Below are positions 35,018 through 45,258 of a stretch of DNA of 64,000 nucleotides, one piece after another. A model generated the notes under the pieces. That model searched no databases. It was not told the DNA's origin and saw nothing but the letters and a program-made list of their open reading frames with translations. The stretch is from Alphaproteobacteria bacterium MarineAlpha11_Bin1 (GTDB taxonomy: Bacteria; Pseudomonadota; Alphaproteobacteria; MPNO01; UBA830), in NCBI GenBank assembly GCA_002937455.1, contig PTJZ01000011.1:1-64000 (forward strand), read 5' to 3'. The translations under genes and the position numbers were made by a program. Each line of letters begins with the position of its first letter. Position 1 is the stretch's first letter.

Positions 35018-35995
35018 TTATTCGGCGGCGAGCATTTTGGTCTCGATTCCTTCCGCACCATCCCGTTTTATAGCTGCTATGCTCATTGCTTCGGAAATCC
35101 GAGCTATCTCAGTTTCGGTTAACTTCATAAGTGGGGCACGTACAACGGCCGGGCCTTTAAGACGACCGAGAAGAACCAGTGCCTCTTTCATCCGGTTATG
35201 CATATCCGCGAAGGGATTGCCGTAAAAGACCTGCGTTGTGTGATAAATGCGGTCGGCAAAAGATTGAGCTGCGGCCAAGTTATTTTGTTGCACTGACTGG
35301 AACAAAGCTACTTGAAGGTCGGCAATGACAGAGCCTGCACCCGAAAGCAGACCATCTGCACCCATAACTAGCGAAGGCATCAACCACGCAGAATTGGTAG
35401 ATAGCACTTTGATAGGTCGAGACAGTCCGTGCAGTGTTTTAATATGCCGGTCGTGTGTCTGCGGTGGTGACCAGTCTTTAATAGCTTTTACGTTCGGGAT
35501 TTCCTCGCAAATTCGGACCAAGGTATCAATTGGATAAGCTAAGTCGTTACCGTATTGGAACACAATCATTGGTAGATCAGTAGCATCTGCGATCATTTTC
35601 ATGTGAGCGACGCCCATTTCTGGCCGATATTGTATACCGCCCATGCCCATTGAAGCTGGGGGAAAGCATAGGAGGGCCGATGCACCGTGGGTATCTGCCA
35701 TACGTGCAATACCAGCCGCAATATTACTTCCGTCAGCATAAACGCCGCAAATCAAAGGCGTTCGATCGCCTACCTCATCTCCTGCCTCGTCCATCATCTG
35801 GGTCTGTTCGTCGAGAGTGCAGGCATGTACCTCGGACGCGTGCCCGTTGACGGTCACTGCTGTGACGCCCTGAACATCCGCCGCAAAGGCCAAGTGCCTC
35901 CGAGTCTCCTTCCAATCAAACCGGTAGTCGGTGTCAAATGCTGCGAGTGTTGCCGGGATAACACCTTGGGGCATAAAATCCTCAAAACGCGCCAT
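35018..35995 (-). CDS. dihydrodipicolinate synthase family aldolase/lyase
   Basis: A 325-residue DapA-superfamily protein. The Schiff-base lysine should be in IPNVKAIKDWSPP, and the tyrosine region is MIVFQYGNDLAYPID. VTAVTVNGHASEVHACTLDE replaces the usual GTTGE loop, so this is not the housekeeping DapA. Family members cleave or condense 2-oxo acids such as pyruvate with aldehydes. Proximity to an oxaloacetate decarboxylase and a molybdenum hydroxylase subunit suggests catabolism of a hydroxy or oxo acid, but the substrate is unknown. Confidence 0.83.
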   Translation of the reverse strand: MARFEDFMPQGVIPATLAAFDTDYRFDWKETRRHLAFAADVQGVTAVTVNGHASEVHACTLDEQTQMMDEAGDEVGDRTPLICGVYADGSNIAAGIARMADTHGASALLCFPPASMGMGGIQYRPEMGVAHMKMIADATDLPMIVFQYGNDLAYPIDTLVRICEEIPNVKAIKDWSPPQTHDRHIKTLHGLSRPIKVLSTNSAWLMPSLVMGADGLLSGAGSVIADLQVALFQSVQQNNLAAAQSFADRIYHTTQVFYGNPFADMHNRMKEALVLLGRLKGPAVVRAPLMKLTETEIARISEAMSIAAIKRDGAEGIETKMLAAE

Positions 35996-36075
35996 GACGG
36001 GATCCTATTCTTGGCTTAAATAATGAAATTCAAGTATGCCGTTAGAAACCGAAAACGGCAAATTTATAAGTATTA

Positions 36076-38433
36076 CTATTCGTCGTTGACTGCGGCGAGT
36101 ATATCGGTGGGACTTACTGGAATATCATTGATACGGACGCGGTGAACTTTTAAAGCGTTTTCAATCGCGGAGGCAATCACCGCTGGAACCGGCACTAGGC
36201 CGCTTTCACCGACACCTTTGACCCCTAGAGGGTTCTGGGATGAGGGAACAACGATATGCTCAATTTGGATATTCGGCATTTCTGCTGATCCGGGCAGAAG
36301 GTATTCTGCAAGATTGGTCGACTGAGGTTGTGCTTGGTCGTCCCATATCATTTTTTCGTACATTGCGAAGCCAAGACCATGTGCTGCCCCCCCCGCTACC
36401 TGTCCGTCGATCACTAGTGGATTGACCATTACGCCGCAATCATGTGCAACGACATAATTGAGCACCTTAACATTACCGGTCTCGGGATCGACCTCAATTT
36501 CAGCAACATGAGCGCCATTAGAAAATGCAAGACCTTCGATCTGATCCGCGGCATGGGCTTCAAGGCCAGGTTTTTCGCCTGCGGGCAGGGCAAAGCCAGT
36601 CGCAGCACCAGCCAACTGTGTCGCGATTTCACCAAGGCTAACAGACATGCCGGGAACGCCTTTGACATTGACGCGCCCATCCGCGATCTCAAGGTCATTT
36701 TCAGAGGCTTCTAATATATGTGCTGCTACACGTAATGATTTGTCGCGCACTTCCTCCGCCGCGGTTCGGGCGGACGATCCAGCGGTGACGGTTTGGCGGC
36801 TGGAGGCTGCACCCATACCGTAAGGTATTGCTGAAGTATCACCGATTACCACGTCGATGTCTTCCAAGCCTACGCCTAAAGATTGTGCAACAATCTGCGC
36901 TAACATCGTTCGAGTTCCTTGCCCTATCGCGGATACCCCCGATGTTACGCTAATTCGGCCAGATGGCCCCACGCGTACGGTTGCAGCCTCGAATGGCCCG
37001 CGGCCCGAACCTTTTAGATAAACCGATAGCCCGATCCCTAGGAGCCTCCCCTGATCGGCCGCCCTTAACTGACGTTTGGGAAATCCCTCCCAGTCGGCAC
37101 TGCTAAGAGCAGTTTCCATGCATCTAGGGAAATCAGCTTCATCAATCACCATGGAGGGGTCTGCTCGGCTCGCCAGTGGCCGAGTATATGGCATATTCTC
37201 TGGCTGAATAAGGTTTCGCCTTCGGATTTCATCGCGACCGAGCCCGAGTTTTTCGGCGGCTCGGTCGAGTAGGCGCTCCATTACGAAACTACCCTGCGGG
37301 TACCCGGCGCCACGAACCGGAGTCACGCAAGGTTTATTAGTCAAGACAAGCTTTATGTCTAAATTATAATTAGCAACCTCATAGGGCCCGGGGACGATGC
37401 TGCCGGCGTTCTGCGCTACATTGACGCCACGAGCGGTATAAGCCCCATGATCGTGGATCATGGTACCCCGTATTCCAAGTATTTTACCGCCTTCGTCGAC
37501 CGCAAGTTCCATATCCCATATTTGATCGCGCTCCTGAGTAGAGCTTGTGAAGTGCTCGCGGCGGTCTTCAATCCATTTTACCGGCGCTTGAAGCATCAAC
37601 GCAGCTGTCGCGACCACGATATCTTCGGGGTAGAACACCAGCTTCGGCCCGAAGCCGCCCCCAATATCCGGCGTTATAACCCTAGTGTCTGTCTCATTCC
37701 GCCCAAGAAGGTTGATGAACATACGTTGTGCCATGTGCGGCATCTGCGTTGCTAGCCAGACGACAAGGCGATCTTCCATCGGATCGTACCGTGCTACCAG
37801 ACCGCGACCCTCCAAGGCCATCCCAAGCCCCTTGTGAAGAGAGAACTTCTCTTTCAGCACGATCGGTCCGCCTGAGAAAGCATTCTTGACATCACCATAA
37901 CCCATAGAAAATTCTGCAAGCGTATTATGTTTAGCGTCTATATGGGCGAGGGGTGACCCTGGTTGGGCGGCCAGTTCTGGATCCGCGGAGGCTGGTAGAA
38001 CTTCGTAGTCTATCTCGACAAGCGCAGCAGCATCCTCGGCAATATAACGGTCCTCGGCAATTACAACGGCGATCGCCTCACCGACATGGCAGACTTCAGA
38101 GGTTGCGAGAATAGGGCGGTCGCGGAGTTGTTGGTAGGCCTTGCTCGGCATGCCAACAGACAATCGATCAGAAGTTAGATGCGGTTTTAAATCATCCATC
38201 GTAAAGACTGCGAGCACCCCCGCGGTATTTCGCGCAGCCGATACGTCGATACTTTTGATGAGGGCGTGAGCAAATGCACTCCTAACGAAGGCTACCTGAA
38301 GCATTCCGGGAAAATGGATGTCGTCAGCATAGCGGCCGGCACCTGTCAGCAATGCAGGATCCTCGATCCTCCGTACTGGTTGACCGAAGGGGCCTGGAAC
38401 GGCAGTTGCATCATTTACTGTACGGTTATTCAC
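36076..38433 (-). CDS. xanthine dehydrogenase family molybdopterin-binding subunit (CoxL-like), without partner subunits
   Basis: A 785-residue large subunit of the molybdenum hydroxylase family. FGQPVRRIEDPALLTGAGRY is the classic start, and VTPDIGGGFGPKLVFYPED is the molybdopterin contact. The active-site loop reads TPVRGAGYPQGSFVMERLLD, in place of AYRGAGRPE of form II CoxL. SAIGQGTRTMLAQIVAQSLG and the catalytic glutamate in GVKGVGESGLVPVPAV are present. These enzymes need an FAD subunit (CoxM) and a 2Fe-2S subunit (CoxS); neither is beside this gene. True CO dehydrogenase is unlikely because the form I loop with cysteine is absent. The substrate is unknown. Confidence 0.87.
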   Translation of the reverse strand: MNNRTVNDATAVPGPFGQPVRRIEDPALLTGAGRYADDIHFPGMLQVAFVRSAFAHALIKSIDVSAARNTAGVLAVFTMDDLKPHLTSDRLSVGMPSKAYQQLRDRPILATSEVCHVGEAIAVVIAEDRYIAEDAAALVEIDYEVLPASADPELAAQPGSPLAHIDAKHNTLAEFSMGYGDVKNAFSGGPIVLKEKFSLHKGLGMALEGRGLVARYDPMEDRLVVWLATQMPHMAQRMFINLLGRNETDTRVITPDIGGGFGPKLVFYPEDIVVATAALMLQAPVKWIEDRREHFTSSTQERDQIWDMELAVDEGGKILGIRGTMIHDHGAYTARGVNVAQNAGSIVPGPYEVANYNLDIKLVLTNKPCVTPVRGAGYPQGSFVMERLLDRAAEKLGLGRDEIRRRNLIQPENMPYTRPLASRADPSMVIDEADFPRCMETALSSADWEGFPKRQLRAADQGRLLGIGLSVYLKGSGRGPFEAATVRVGPSGRISVTSGVSAIGQGTRTMLAQIVAQSLGVGLEDIDVVIGDTSAIPYGMGAASSRQTVTAGSSARTAAEEVRDKSLRVAAHILEASENDLEIADGRVNVKGVPGMSVSLGEIATQLAGAATGFALPAGEKPGLEAHAADQIEGLAFSNGAHVAEIEVDPETGNVKVLNYVVAHDCGVMVNPLVIDGQVAGGAAHGLGFAMYEKMIWDDQAQPQSTNLAEYLLPGSAEMPNIQIEHIVVPSSQNPLGVKGVGESGLVPVPAVIASAIENALKVHRVRINDIPVSPTDILAAVNDE

Positions 38434-38539
38434 GGATCCTCTCTCGGCGACTGCACTATAACTCCGCTAAAGATAAATACATCCCACGGTCGAGGTTTGA
38501 TTACAATAACACCTATTTTCGGCGTAGTGGGTTACGTAC

Positions 38540-38986
38540 TTAGATAGTTTTACCTATTTTATCTGCAAAAAAGCAGGCGCTGATCTTCCATTGCCCGTCG
38601 GGATGCTTTTCCATAACGTAGACCACGGTTTTGGGCAAACCCGATGGGCCTACTACGACCAAAGGCTGTACAACTTTATCACCAAATTGTGTAGTTGGTC
38701 GAAACTCAAATGACTGAGGGCGATATAATTCCCGATATGACTTTTTGACCATTTCGAGAAAGAGTTCGGGTGTATCGAATAATCGACGAATTCCACGTGA
38801 CGCGTATGAAAATGCGACGATAGCATTATCTTCGCGAAAGGCGGACAGTTGAGCCAATATGCTATTTCGCACCTCAGCCACATCCTCAATCGTGATAATT
38901 ACTGGTTCCGACCCTGCCTCTTGAGCGCCTAGAGGAGTTGTATTGGTGATGATGATCGCGATTATCGCCAAAAAAACAGATTTCAT
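38540..38986 (-). CDS. DUF4864 domain protein, secreted
   Basis: A 148-residue protein with a signal peptide (MKSVFLAIIAIIITNTTPLGA, cleavage likely near AQEAG). The mature part matches the DUF4864 pattern: ILAQLSAFREDNAIVAFSYA, FRPTTQFGDKVVQPLVVVGP and VVYVMEKHPDGQWKISACFF. The fold resembles NTF2-like proteins. The function is unknown; it is common in alphaproteobacteria. It is followed on the minus strand, about 100 bp on, by the molybdopterin subunit gene. Confidence 0.82.
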   Translation of the reverse strand: MKSVFLAIIAIIITNTTPLGAQEAGSEPVIITIEDVAEVRNSILAQLSAFREDNAIVAFSYASRGIRRLFDTPELFLEMVKKSYRELYRPQSFEFRPTTQFGDKVVQPLVVVGPSGLPKTVVYVMEKHPDGQWKISACFFADKIGKTI

Positions 38987-39084
38987 TTCTCTTCAATTGA
39001 TACCTTGATTCTAGTTTGGCGAGAGAATCGGCCAAAATTATTATCATCGTTTTGATTGTATCGAGTTATCAGGTGTATATACAC

Positions 39085-39900
39085 TTAATATTTTGTCCCC
39101 TTTTGTTTGCTCCATTCATAAAGGGCAATAGCGGCGCCTGCAGATACGTTCAGGCTCTGTATATCCCCAATCATTGGGATGTGTGCTCTCAGATCGCAGG
39201 TTTCTGAGGTTAAACGTCTCAGCCCTTTGCCCTCTGCACCGACGGCAAGGATGCATTTGCCCGGCAAATCCACTTCGGAAAGAGAATTGGGGGCCTCTAC
39301 GTCGAGACCCACAACCCATAGTCCTGCCGATTTTAGAGTCTCCAACGCTCTGACCAAGTTAGAAGGCCGTATTATTGGAATTTTCTCCACCGCGCCCGAG
39401 GCGGCTTTGGTCAGTGCACCAGAAATCTCAGGTGTATGCCGGTCGGGTACGAGCAACGCATCAGCACCGAGAGCTGATGCCGAACGAATGATGGCGCCGA
39501 CATTTTGCGGGTCGGTGACCTGATCCAGCGCCACGACGAGGATGCGTTCATTTTTTTTAGCGCGTTCGATGATATCCGCGACCGTAACGACTGGTAGAGG
39601 GCTGGCAAGAAGGGCGACGCCTTGATGAACTGCACCCGATGGCAGTAATAACTCAATCTCAGATCTTTTGATAATTTCGACCGTGATGTCCGCATGGATA
39701 TTTGCGAATGAGGCCCCGACTTCTCTAGTGGCAACTAGGCGATGAATTTTTCTTCTGGGGTTGGCGACAGCAGCCATGCAGGCATGTTGACCATATATCC
39801 ATCCAAAATCGCTAGATGGCTTGGCTTGTTCTGACCGGGTCGTTTGTCGGCGTCTCGGAATGTGTTTTCCGGAAATTTGAATGCGCTTGCGTGCCACCAT
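39085..39900 (-). CDS. rlmB: 23S rRNA (guanosine-2'-O)-methyltransferase, RlmB/TrmH family
   Basis: A 271-residue SPOUT methyltransferase. WIYGQHACMAAVANPRRKIH is the N-terminal substrate-binding domain start. The SPOUT motifs are ALDQVTDPQNVGAIIRSASA (1), LAVGAEGKGLRRLTSETCD (2) and IPMIGDIQSLNVSAGAAIAL (3), forming the knotted S-adenosylmethionine site. RlmB methylates G2251 in the peptidyl-transferase loop. The basic leader (ARKRIQISGKHIPRRRQ) is typical of alphaproteobacterial copies. The ATG at 39900 has AGAAAGAGGT upstream; a longer frame exists but lacks support. It is divergent from the tRNA-tuf unit, a frequent arrangement. Confidence 0.9.
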   Translation of the reverse strand: MVARKRIQISGKHIPRRRQTTRSEQAKPSSDFGWIYGQHACMAAVANPRRKIHRLVATREVGASFANIHADITVEIIKRSEIELLLPSGAVHQGVALLASPLPVVTVADIIERAKKNERILVVALDQVTDPQNVGAIIRSASALGADALLVPDRHTPEISGALTKAASGAVEKIPIIRPSNLVRALETLKSAGLWVVGLDVEAPNSLSEVDLPGKCILAVGAEGKGLRRLTSETCDLRAHIPMIGDIQSLNVSAGAAIALYEWSKQKGTKY

Positions 39901-40002
39901 ACCTCTTTCTATAATGACTTTGGTGGAAGCGGGCAATCCGGCCGTCTATCCGTTGCGCCGTTCGACGGTGGGCGGAAACGGCTGGCTGCGCGTTTTTTGA
40001 CG

Positions 40003-40030
40003 TTGACAATCGGCGCTAAATCCCATAATT
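40003..40030 (+). promoter_or_regulatory. promoter of the tRNA-Tyr/tRNA-Gly/tuf unit
   Basis: TTGACA (40003-40008), a 16-bp spacer and ATAATT (40025-40030), about 38 bp before tRNA-Tyr. The perfect -35 and its position make it the likely start of the long translation operon. Confidence 0.55.
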
Positions 40031-40067
40031 CCGCTCGTCCGCGACGAAGCATAGGTCTGGAAATATT

Positions 40068-40152
40068 GGAGGGGTGCCCGAGTGGTTAAAGGGGACGGGC
40101 TGTAAACCCGTTGGCTTAGCCTACGTTGGTTCGAATCCAACTCCCTCCACCA
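40068..40152 (+). tRNA. tRNA-Tyr (anticodon GTA)
   Basis: A class II tRNA with acceptor GGAGGGG paired to TCCCTCC and an encoded CCA. The anticodon arm CGGGCTGTAAACCCG has GTA in the loop, followed by a long variable arm and T-arm GGTTCGAATCC. It is 85 nucleotides long. Confidence 0.96.
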
Positions 40153-40319
40153 GAGCGTATCGAGGGCGTAAAGCGGTTAGTAAATGAGCCAAATGGCGAT
40201 GAAAAGTTAGAGTTTGGAATTTAAAGGTGAATATAAGCTCTCGGTTTTGCCGAGGCATAATTGTCAAGGAATGGGCATACTAGACTAAATAACGAAAAAT
40301 CTCAGAGCTTTTACTGCAA

Positions 40320-40393
40320 GCGGGTGTAGCTCAATGGCAGAGCAGAAGCCTTCCAAGCTTACGACGAGGGTTCGATTCCCTTCACCCGCTCCA
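40320..40393 (+). tRNA. tRNA-Gly (anticodon TCC)
   Basis: Acceptor GCGGGTG pairs with CACCCGC, discriminator T and encoded CCA. The anticodon arm AGAAGCCTTCCAAGCTT has TCC in the loop, and the T-arm is GGGTTCGATTCCC. The 167 bp between this and tRNA-Tyr hold no further tRNA. Confidence 0.95.
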
Positions 40394-40494
40394 AATCGGT
40401 GTTTGGTGGAGGCGCTGAAAGTGTCGGAAATGCTGCTGTAAGGCGGTGAAACGGAAATGCCCGCGGTAGCGGGTTCAAGCAAAGGTAGAGACGA

Positions 40495-41685
40495 ATGGCG
40501 AAAGAGAAGTTTGAACGTACCAAGCCGCATTGTAATGTTGGTACGATTGGTCACGTTGATCATGGTAAAACGTCGCTAACGGCCGCGATTACGAAGGTCC
40601 TGGCGGAGAGTGGCGGGGCTGACTTCACTGATTACGCGGATATTGACAAGGCACCGGAAGAGCGTGAGCGTGGTATCACCATCGCGACGGCGCATGTCGA
40701 GTACGAGACTGAGAACCGTCACTACGCACATGTAGACTGCCCCGGTCATGCTGACTACGTGAAAAATATGATTACGGGTGCGGCGCAGATGGATGGTGCC
40801 ATTCTAGTTGTGTCGGCGGCAGATGGGCCGATGCCGCAGACGCGCGAGCATATTCTTCTTGCACGTCAGGTTGGCGTTCCGGCGATTGTTGTATTCTTGA
40901 ACAAAGTCGATCAGGTTGACGACGAAGAACTTCTTGAGCTTGTAGAGCTAGAAGTCCGTGAACTCCTCTCCTCTTATGACTTCCCGGGTGATGATATTCC
41001 GCTGATCAAGGGTTCAGCTCTTGTTGCGCTTGAGGACGGCGACGCGTCGCAGGGAAAAGATGCGATTGCGGAGTTGATGGCTGCAGTTGACGATTACATT
41101 CCTCAGCCGGAGCGCCCTAAGGATCTTCCGTTTCTGATGCCGATCGAGGATGTTTTCTCGATTTCGGGCCGTGGGACTGTTGTCACGGGCCGTATTGAAC
41201 GTGGCGTCGTTAATGTTGGTGATAACATCGAGATTGTCGGTATCAAGGATACGTCGACGACAGTTGTGACAGGTGTCGAGATGTTCCGGAAGCTTTTAGA
41301 TTCTGGCGAAGCTGGCGATAATGTGGGATGCCTACTGCGTGGTGTTGACCGTGAAGAGGTTGAGCGTGGACAGGTTCTTTCTGCGCCAGGTTCAATCACA
41401 CCACATACGAAATTCAAGGCAGAGGCTTATATCCTTACGAAGGAAGAAGGGGGGCGTCATACGCCGTTCTTTACAAAATATCGCCCGCAATTTTATTTCC
41501 GCACAACGGATGTGACGGGCGAGGTTGAGTTGCCAGCTGGTACGGAGATGGTGATGCCTGGTGACAACATTTCGATGGATGTTGAGCTAATTGCGCCGAT
41601 TGCGATGGATGAAGGTCTTCGGTTTGCAATCCGCGAGGGCGGCCGCACCGTTGGTGCCGGCGTCGTTGCAGCAATAACCGAATAA
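40495..41685 (+). CDS. tuf: translation elongation factor Tu
   Basis: A full-length 396-residue EF-Tu, the GTPase that delivers aminoacyl-tRNA to the ribosome. G1 is [14 protein letters not shown] (about 19-32), the switch region ends in ERGITI, G3 is DCPGHADY and G4 is NKVDQVD. Domains 2 and 3 are intact, with [17 protein letters not shown] and [20 protein letters not shown]. Its place after tRNA-Tyr and tRNA-Gly, and just before rpsJ, joins the tRNA-tufB arrangement to the S10 operon. fusA and rpsL are not in the window, so a second tuf elsewhere is possible. Confidence 0.97.
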   Translation: MAKEKFERTKPHCNVGTIGHVDHGKTSLTAAITKVLAESGGADFTDYADIDKAPEERERGITIATAHVEYETENRHYAHVDCPGHADYVKNMITGAAQMDGAILVVSAADGPMPQTREHILLARQVGVPAIVVFLNKVDQVDDEELLELVELEVRELLSSYDFPGDDIPLIKGSALVALEDGDASQGKDAIAELMAAVDDYIPQPERPKDLPFLMPIEDVFSISGRGTVVTGRIERGVVNVGDNIEIVGIKDTSTTVVTGVEMFRKLLDSGEAGDNVGCLLRGVDREEVERGQVLSAPGSITPHTKFKAEAYILTKEEGGRHTPFFTKYRPQFYFRTTDVTGEVELPAGTEMVMPGDNISMDVELIAPIAMDEGLRFAIREGGRTVGAGVVAAITE

Positions 41686-41719
41686 CTTATAAGCCTAGGG
41701 CCTTTGAAGGGGCGAAGAC

Positions 41720-42028
41720 ATGGACAATCAGAATATTCGCATTCGGCTCAAGGCCTTCGATCACCGAGTGCTCGATACCTCGACCGGGGAGATCGTGGAT
41801 ACCGCCAAACGCACCGGGGCAGAAGTGCGGGGCCCGATCCCGCTTCCTACTAAGATTGAGAAGTACACGGTTCTGCGGTCGCCTCATGTTAACAAAAAAT
41901 CGCGCGAGCAGTTCGAAATTCGAACTCATAAGCGGTTACTCGACATTATTGACCCCACACCGCAGACGGTTGACGCTTTGATGAAGCTTGACTTAGCGGC
42001 CGGAGTTGATGTCGAGATTAAGCTCTAG
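41720..42028 (+). CDS. rpsJ: 30S ribosomal protein S10
   Basis: A 102-residue S10, also the NusE partner in antitermination. [20 protein letters not shown] and [20 protein letters not shown] are conserved, and the length matches E. coli. It is the first ribosomal gene after tuf, 34 bp downstream. Confidence 0.96.
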   Translation: MDNQNIRIRLKAFDHRVLDTSTGEIVDTAKRTGAEVRGPIPLPTKIEKYTVLRSPHVNKKSREQFEIRTHKRLLDIIDPTPQTVDALMKLDLAAGVDVEIKL

Positions 42029-42038
42029 GGACAGGAAT

Positions 42039-42803
42039 ATGCGCTCAGGATTGATCGCACAGAAAATGGGTATGACCCGCATTTTCACGGATGGGGGCGT
42101 GCACGTACCGGTGACGGTTCTCAAGGTCGAAGACTGTCAGGTGGTTGACGTCCGCACATCCTCGAAGAATGGTTATACCGCCGTTCAGTTAGGCGTGGGT
42201 ACCGCTAAGGCAAAGAATATTTCCAAGCCAATGCGTGGACACTATGCCCGCTCCAAGGTTGCGCCAAAGCGGAAGCTCTCAGAATTCCGAGTTTCTGAGG
42301 ATGCGATGCTTAGCGTGGGAGATGAATTGACGGCCGGTCACTTCGTGCCGGGGCAGATGGTAGATGTTGCCGGAACGACCATCGGAAAGGGTTTTGCAGG
42401 TGGTATGAAGCGGCATAATTTCAAGGGGCTTGAGGCGACTCATGGCGTATCCATAAGCCACCGTAGCCATGGCTCCACCGGTAACAGCCAAGATCCGGGC
42501 AAGGTGTTTAAAGGTAAAAAGATGGCTGGGCACATGGGCGCCGAACGGGTCACTGTTCAAAACTTGGCGGTGGTACGGACCGATGTTGAACAAGGCCTTA
42601 TTATGGTCAGTGGGAGTGTGCCCGGACACAAGGGCGCGTGGGTAGAGGTTTCCGATTCGATTAAGTCAATACTTCCGGAGGGTGTGCCGTTCCCGGCTGG
42701 TGTCCGGAGCGTTGTAAAGACAGCTACTGCAGAAGCGCCGGTACAAGAGGCCACCACTGAAGTTATCGATGAGTCGAAAGATAATGATGAGAAGAAGGAA
42801 TAG
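42039..42803 (+). CDS. rplC: 50S ribosomal protein L3 with acidic C-terminal tail
   Basis: A 254-residue L3 (E. coli 209), an assembly initiator near the peptidyl-transferase centre. [38 protein letters not shown] and [13 protein letters not shown] are conserved; the Gln in GNSQDPG is where the PrmB-methylated residue lies. The last about 40 residues form a low-complexity tail ending in [11 protein letters not shown], absent from E. coli. The ATG at 42039 follows AGGAAT. Confidence 0.96.
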   Translation: MRSGLIAQKMGMTRIFTDGGVHVPVTVLKVEDCQVVDVRTSSKNGYTAVQLGVGTAKAKNISKPMRGHYARSKVAPKRKLSEFRVSEDAMLSVGDELTAGHFVPGQMVDVAGTTIGKGFAGGMKRHNFKGLEATHGVSISHRSHGSTGNSQDPGKVFKGKKMAGHMGAERVTVQNLAVVRTDVEQGLIMVSGSVPGHKGAWVEVSDSIKSILPEGVPFPAGVRSVVKTATAEAPVQEATTEVIDESKDNDEKKE

Positions 42804-42809
42804 CGCGCC

Positions 42810-43430
42810 ATGAAATGCGACGTGCTCACTCTTGATAATAAGAAAGCGGGTTCAATTGACCTCGCCGATGGTGTATTTGGGTCCGAAGTCCGGAAAGACA
42901 TCATTTCGCGAATGGTTAATTGGCAACTTGCGAAACGCCGAAGTGGTAATCACAAAACCAAGAATGTTAGCGAAATTAGGGGGACGACAGCTAAACCCTG
43001 GAACCAGAAGGGAACTGGGCGCGCGCGCGCGGGGACAGTTCGCGCTACGCAGTTCCGAGGAGGTTCGACCGTTTTTGGTCCAGTTGTAAGGGATCATGGG
43101 CATAAGCTACCTCGAAAAGTTCGTCAGATGGCGATGCGATCAGCGCTGTCTGATAAGCAGGCTGACGGTAAACTGGTCATACTTGAAGATGCAACGCTAG
43201 CCGCCCCGAAGACGAAAGATCTCGCTGCCAAGCTCTCCGCGCTTGGATGGTCAAATGTTCTGATCGTTGCTGGTGCTGAAATCGACAGCAATCTTGCCCG
43301 AGCGGCGGCTAATATCGCTAACGTCGACGTTTTGCCCCAACAGGGTGCTAATGTGTATGACATCATTCGCCGCGATACATTGGTCCTAACTAGGGGTGCT
43401 GCCGAGCATCTTCAGGAGCGACTTTCATGA
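42810..43430 (+). CDS. rplD: 50S ribosomal protein L4
   Basis: A 206-residue L4, lining the exit tunnel. The tunnel loop is [20 protein letters not shown] followed by [14 protein letters not shown]. The C-terminal half has [20 protein letters not shown]. In E. coli L4 also represses the S10 operon through the leader RNA; no such leader is evident here. The stop overlaps the rplW start by 4 bp. Confidence 0.95.
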   Translation: MKCDVLTLDNKKAGSIDLADGVFGSEVRKDIISRMVNWQLAKRRSGNHKTKNVSEIRGTTAKPWNQKGTGRARAGTVRATQFRGGSTVFGPVVRDHGHKLPRKVRQMAMRSALSDKQADGKLVILEDATLAAPKTKDLAAKLSALGWSNVLIVAGAEIDSNLARAAANIANVDVLPQQGANVYDIIRRDTLVLTRGAAEHLQERLS

Positions 43431-43750
43431 GCTGGAAATATCATCGTTCCGTAACCATTTCGGCTGCTTCGGCCTGCGATGTCATTTTGGCTCCCGTCAT
43501 TACCGAAAAGGCCACCATGGGCTCGGAGTATAACCAAGTAACTTTTCGGGTCCCGCTGACCGCAAATAAGCCGGCAATACGGGCGGCAGTGGAAGAGCTT
43601 TTTAAGGTGAAGGTCAAGACTGTTAACACTATCCGCCAGCAGGGCAAGGTAAAGCGGTTTCGGGGGATGATAGGTAAACGGCCGGACTACAAAAAAGCTA
43701 TCGTGACTCTGGAAGACGGTCACTCAATCGATGTGACCACGGGGGTTTGA
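43427..43750 (+). CDS. rplW: 50S ribosomal protein L23
   Basis: A 107-residue L23, the docking site for trigger factor and SRP at the tunnel exit. [40 protein letters not shown] and [16 protein letters not shown] are conserved. It has about 18 residues before the usual start; ATGA overlap with rplD supports this start. rplB follows 4 bp on. Confidence 0.94.
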   Translation: MSWKYHRSVTISAASACDVILAPVITEKATMGSEYNQVTFRVPLTANKPAIRAAVEELFKVKVKTVNTIRQQGKVKRFRGMIGKRPDYKKAIVTLEDGHSIDVTTGV

Positions 43751-43754
43751 TCAA

Positions 43755-44582
43755 ATGGCGCTAAAACAATACAAGCCCAATACACCCGCCCAACGCGGTC
43801 TGGTCCTTGTTGACCGCTCTGACCTTTGGAAAGGTAAGCCGATCAAGGCACTTACCGAAGGACTTACTAAGTCAGGTGGCCGCAACAACAAGGGCCGTAT
43901 TACGTCGCGTCGCCGAGGAGGTGGACACAAACGTCTTTATCGGGTCGTCGATTTTAAGCGTACAAAATTCGATGTTCCGGCAAAGGTCAAGCGGATCGAA
44001 TACGATCCGAACCGGTCTGCTTTCATCGCTCTGATTAGATATGAGGATGGTGATGAAGCCTATATTTTGGCGCCACAACGTCTTCGGGACGGTGACGTTG
44101 TGGTATCTGGAAAACGGGCCGACATTAAGCCGGGTAACGCGATGCCTATGGAAAATATGCCGGTCGGTACTATCATTCATAATGTGGAGATGAAGCCCGG
44201 GAAAGGCGGCCAACTAGCCCGTGCAGCGGGTACTTACGTTCAATTGATTGGCAAGGACTCTGGCTATGCTCAGGTAAGGCTGACGTCCGGTGAACTTCGT
44301 ATGGTGCCGGCAAAATGTATGGCGACGGTTGGGGCTGTTTCCAATTCTGACAACCAGAATATTAATTTGTCTAAGGCGGGTCGAAAGCGGTGGATGGGTA
44401 AGCGTCCTCAAGTTCGCGGTGTTGCGATGAATCCGGTGGATCATCCCCATGGGGGTGGTGAAGGCCGCACTTCCGGCGGCCGCCATCCCGTTTCCCCGTG
44501 GGGTAAGCCCACCAAGGGTGCGCGCACACGGCGCAAAAAGAAATCTGATGACCTAATTATGCGCCGGCGGCGCAAGAAGTAA
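43755..44582 (+). CDS. rplB: 50S ribosomal protein L2
   Basis: A 275-residue L2, needed for subunit joining and the peptidyl-transferase centre. [20 protein letters not shown], the SH3-like core [19 protein letters not shown] and the highly conserved [20 protein letters not shown] with its essential histidine are all present. Confidence 0.97.
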   Translation: MALKQYKPNTPAQRGLVLVDRSDLWKGKPIKALTEGLTKSGGRNNKGRITSRRRGGGHKRLYRVVDFKRTKFDVPAKVKRIEYDPNRSAFIALIRYEDGDEAYILAPQRLRDGDVVVSGKRADIKPGNAMPMENMPVGTIIHNVEMKPGKGGQLARAAGTYVQLIGKDSGYAQVRLTSGELRMVPAKCMATVGAVSNSDNQNINLSKAGRKRWMGKRPQVRGVAMNPVDHPHGGGEGRTSGGRHPVSPWGKPTKGARTRRKKKSDDLIMRRRRKK

Positions 44583-44597
44583 GAAGAGAGAGGCACA

Positions 44598-44876
44598 ATG
44601 GCCCGTTCAGTTTGGAAAGGCCCGTTCGTCGACGGCTATCTCCTGAAAAAGGCAGAGGAAACCCGTGAGTCAGGACGTAATGATGTGATTAAAATTTGGT
44701 CGCGACGTTCCACAATTTTACCGCAGTTCGTGGGGCTGACCTTTGGTGTCCATAATGGACACAAGCACATCCCGGTACTCGTTACGGAAAATATGGTTGG
44801 TCATAAATTTGGTGAATTCGCAGCTACTCGTACGTATCTTGGTCATGCTGCCGATAAGAAAGCAAAGAGGGGCTGA
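44598..44876 (+). CDS. rpsS: 30S ribosomal protein S19
   Basis: A 92-residue S19 of the small-subunit head. [20 protein letters not shown] and [20 protein letters not shown] are followed by [20 protein letters not shown]. The length is standard. rplV begins 1 bp after the stop. Confidence 0.96.
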   Translation: MARSVWKGPFVDGYLLKKAEETRESGRNDVIKIWSRRSTILPQFVGLTFGVHNGHKHIPVLVTENMVGHKFGEFAATRTYLGHAADKKAKRG

Positions 44877-44877
44877 A

Positions 44878-45258
44878 ATGGGCAAGCCGTCCAATCAACG
44901 CCGTCTTGGCGATAACGAGGCACAGGCCTTCGCGAAAACTATACGTGTCAGCCCTCAGAAACTTAACCTTGTTGCGCAGTCGATTCGGGGGTGCTCTGCA
45001 GAGCGTGCTTTGGCAGAACTCAGCTTCTCGCGTAAACGCATTGCTGGAACAGTAAAAAGTGTCCTGCAGGCTGCAATCGCCAATGCGGAAAACAATCATC
45101 AACTGGACGTAGATCGTTTGGTGGTGTCAGAGGCGACAGTTGGTAAAGCATTCGTGATGAAACGCTTCCGTGCCCGTGCCCGCGGTCGGGTCGGTAAGAT
45201 CCAAAAGCCTTTCAGTAACCTCACCGTAGTTGTGCGCGAAGTCGAGGAGGAAACCTAA
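44878..45258 (+). CDS. rplV: 50S ribosomal protein L22
   Basis: A 126-residue L22, whose beta hairpin lines the exit tunnel and is a macrolide contact. [39 protein letters not shown] and the hairpin [18 protein letters not shown] are conserved. I choose the ATG at 44878; an upstream extension of the frame lies inside rpsS. Confidence 0.95.
   Translation: MGKPSNQRRLGDNEAQAFAKTIRVSPQKLNLVAQSIRGCSAERALAELSFSRKRIAGTVKSVLQAAIANAENNHQLDVDRLVVSEATVGKAFVMKRFRARARGRVGKIQKPFSNLTVVVREVEEET

Noticed and set aside
36076..38433. Aerobic CO dehydrogenase large subunit
   Set aside because: The active-site loop is not the form I AYRCSFR, and the medium and small subunits are absent.
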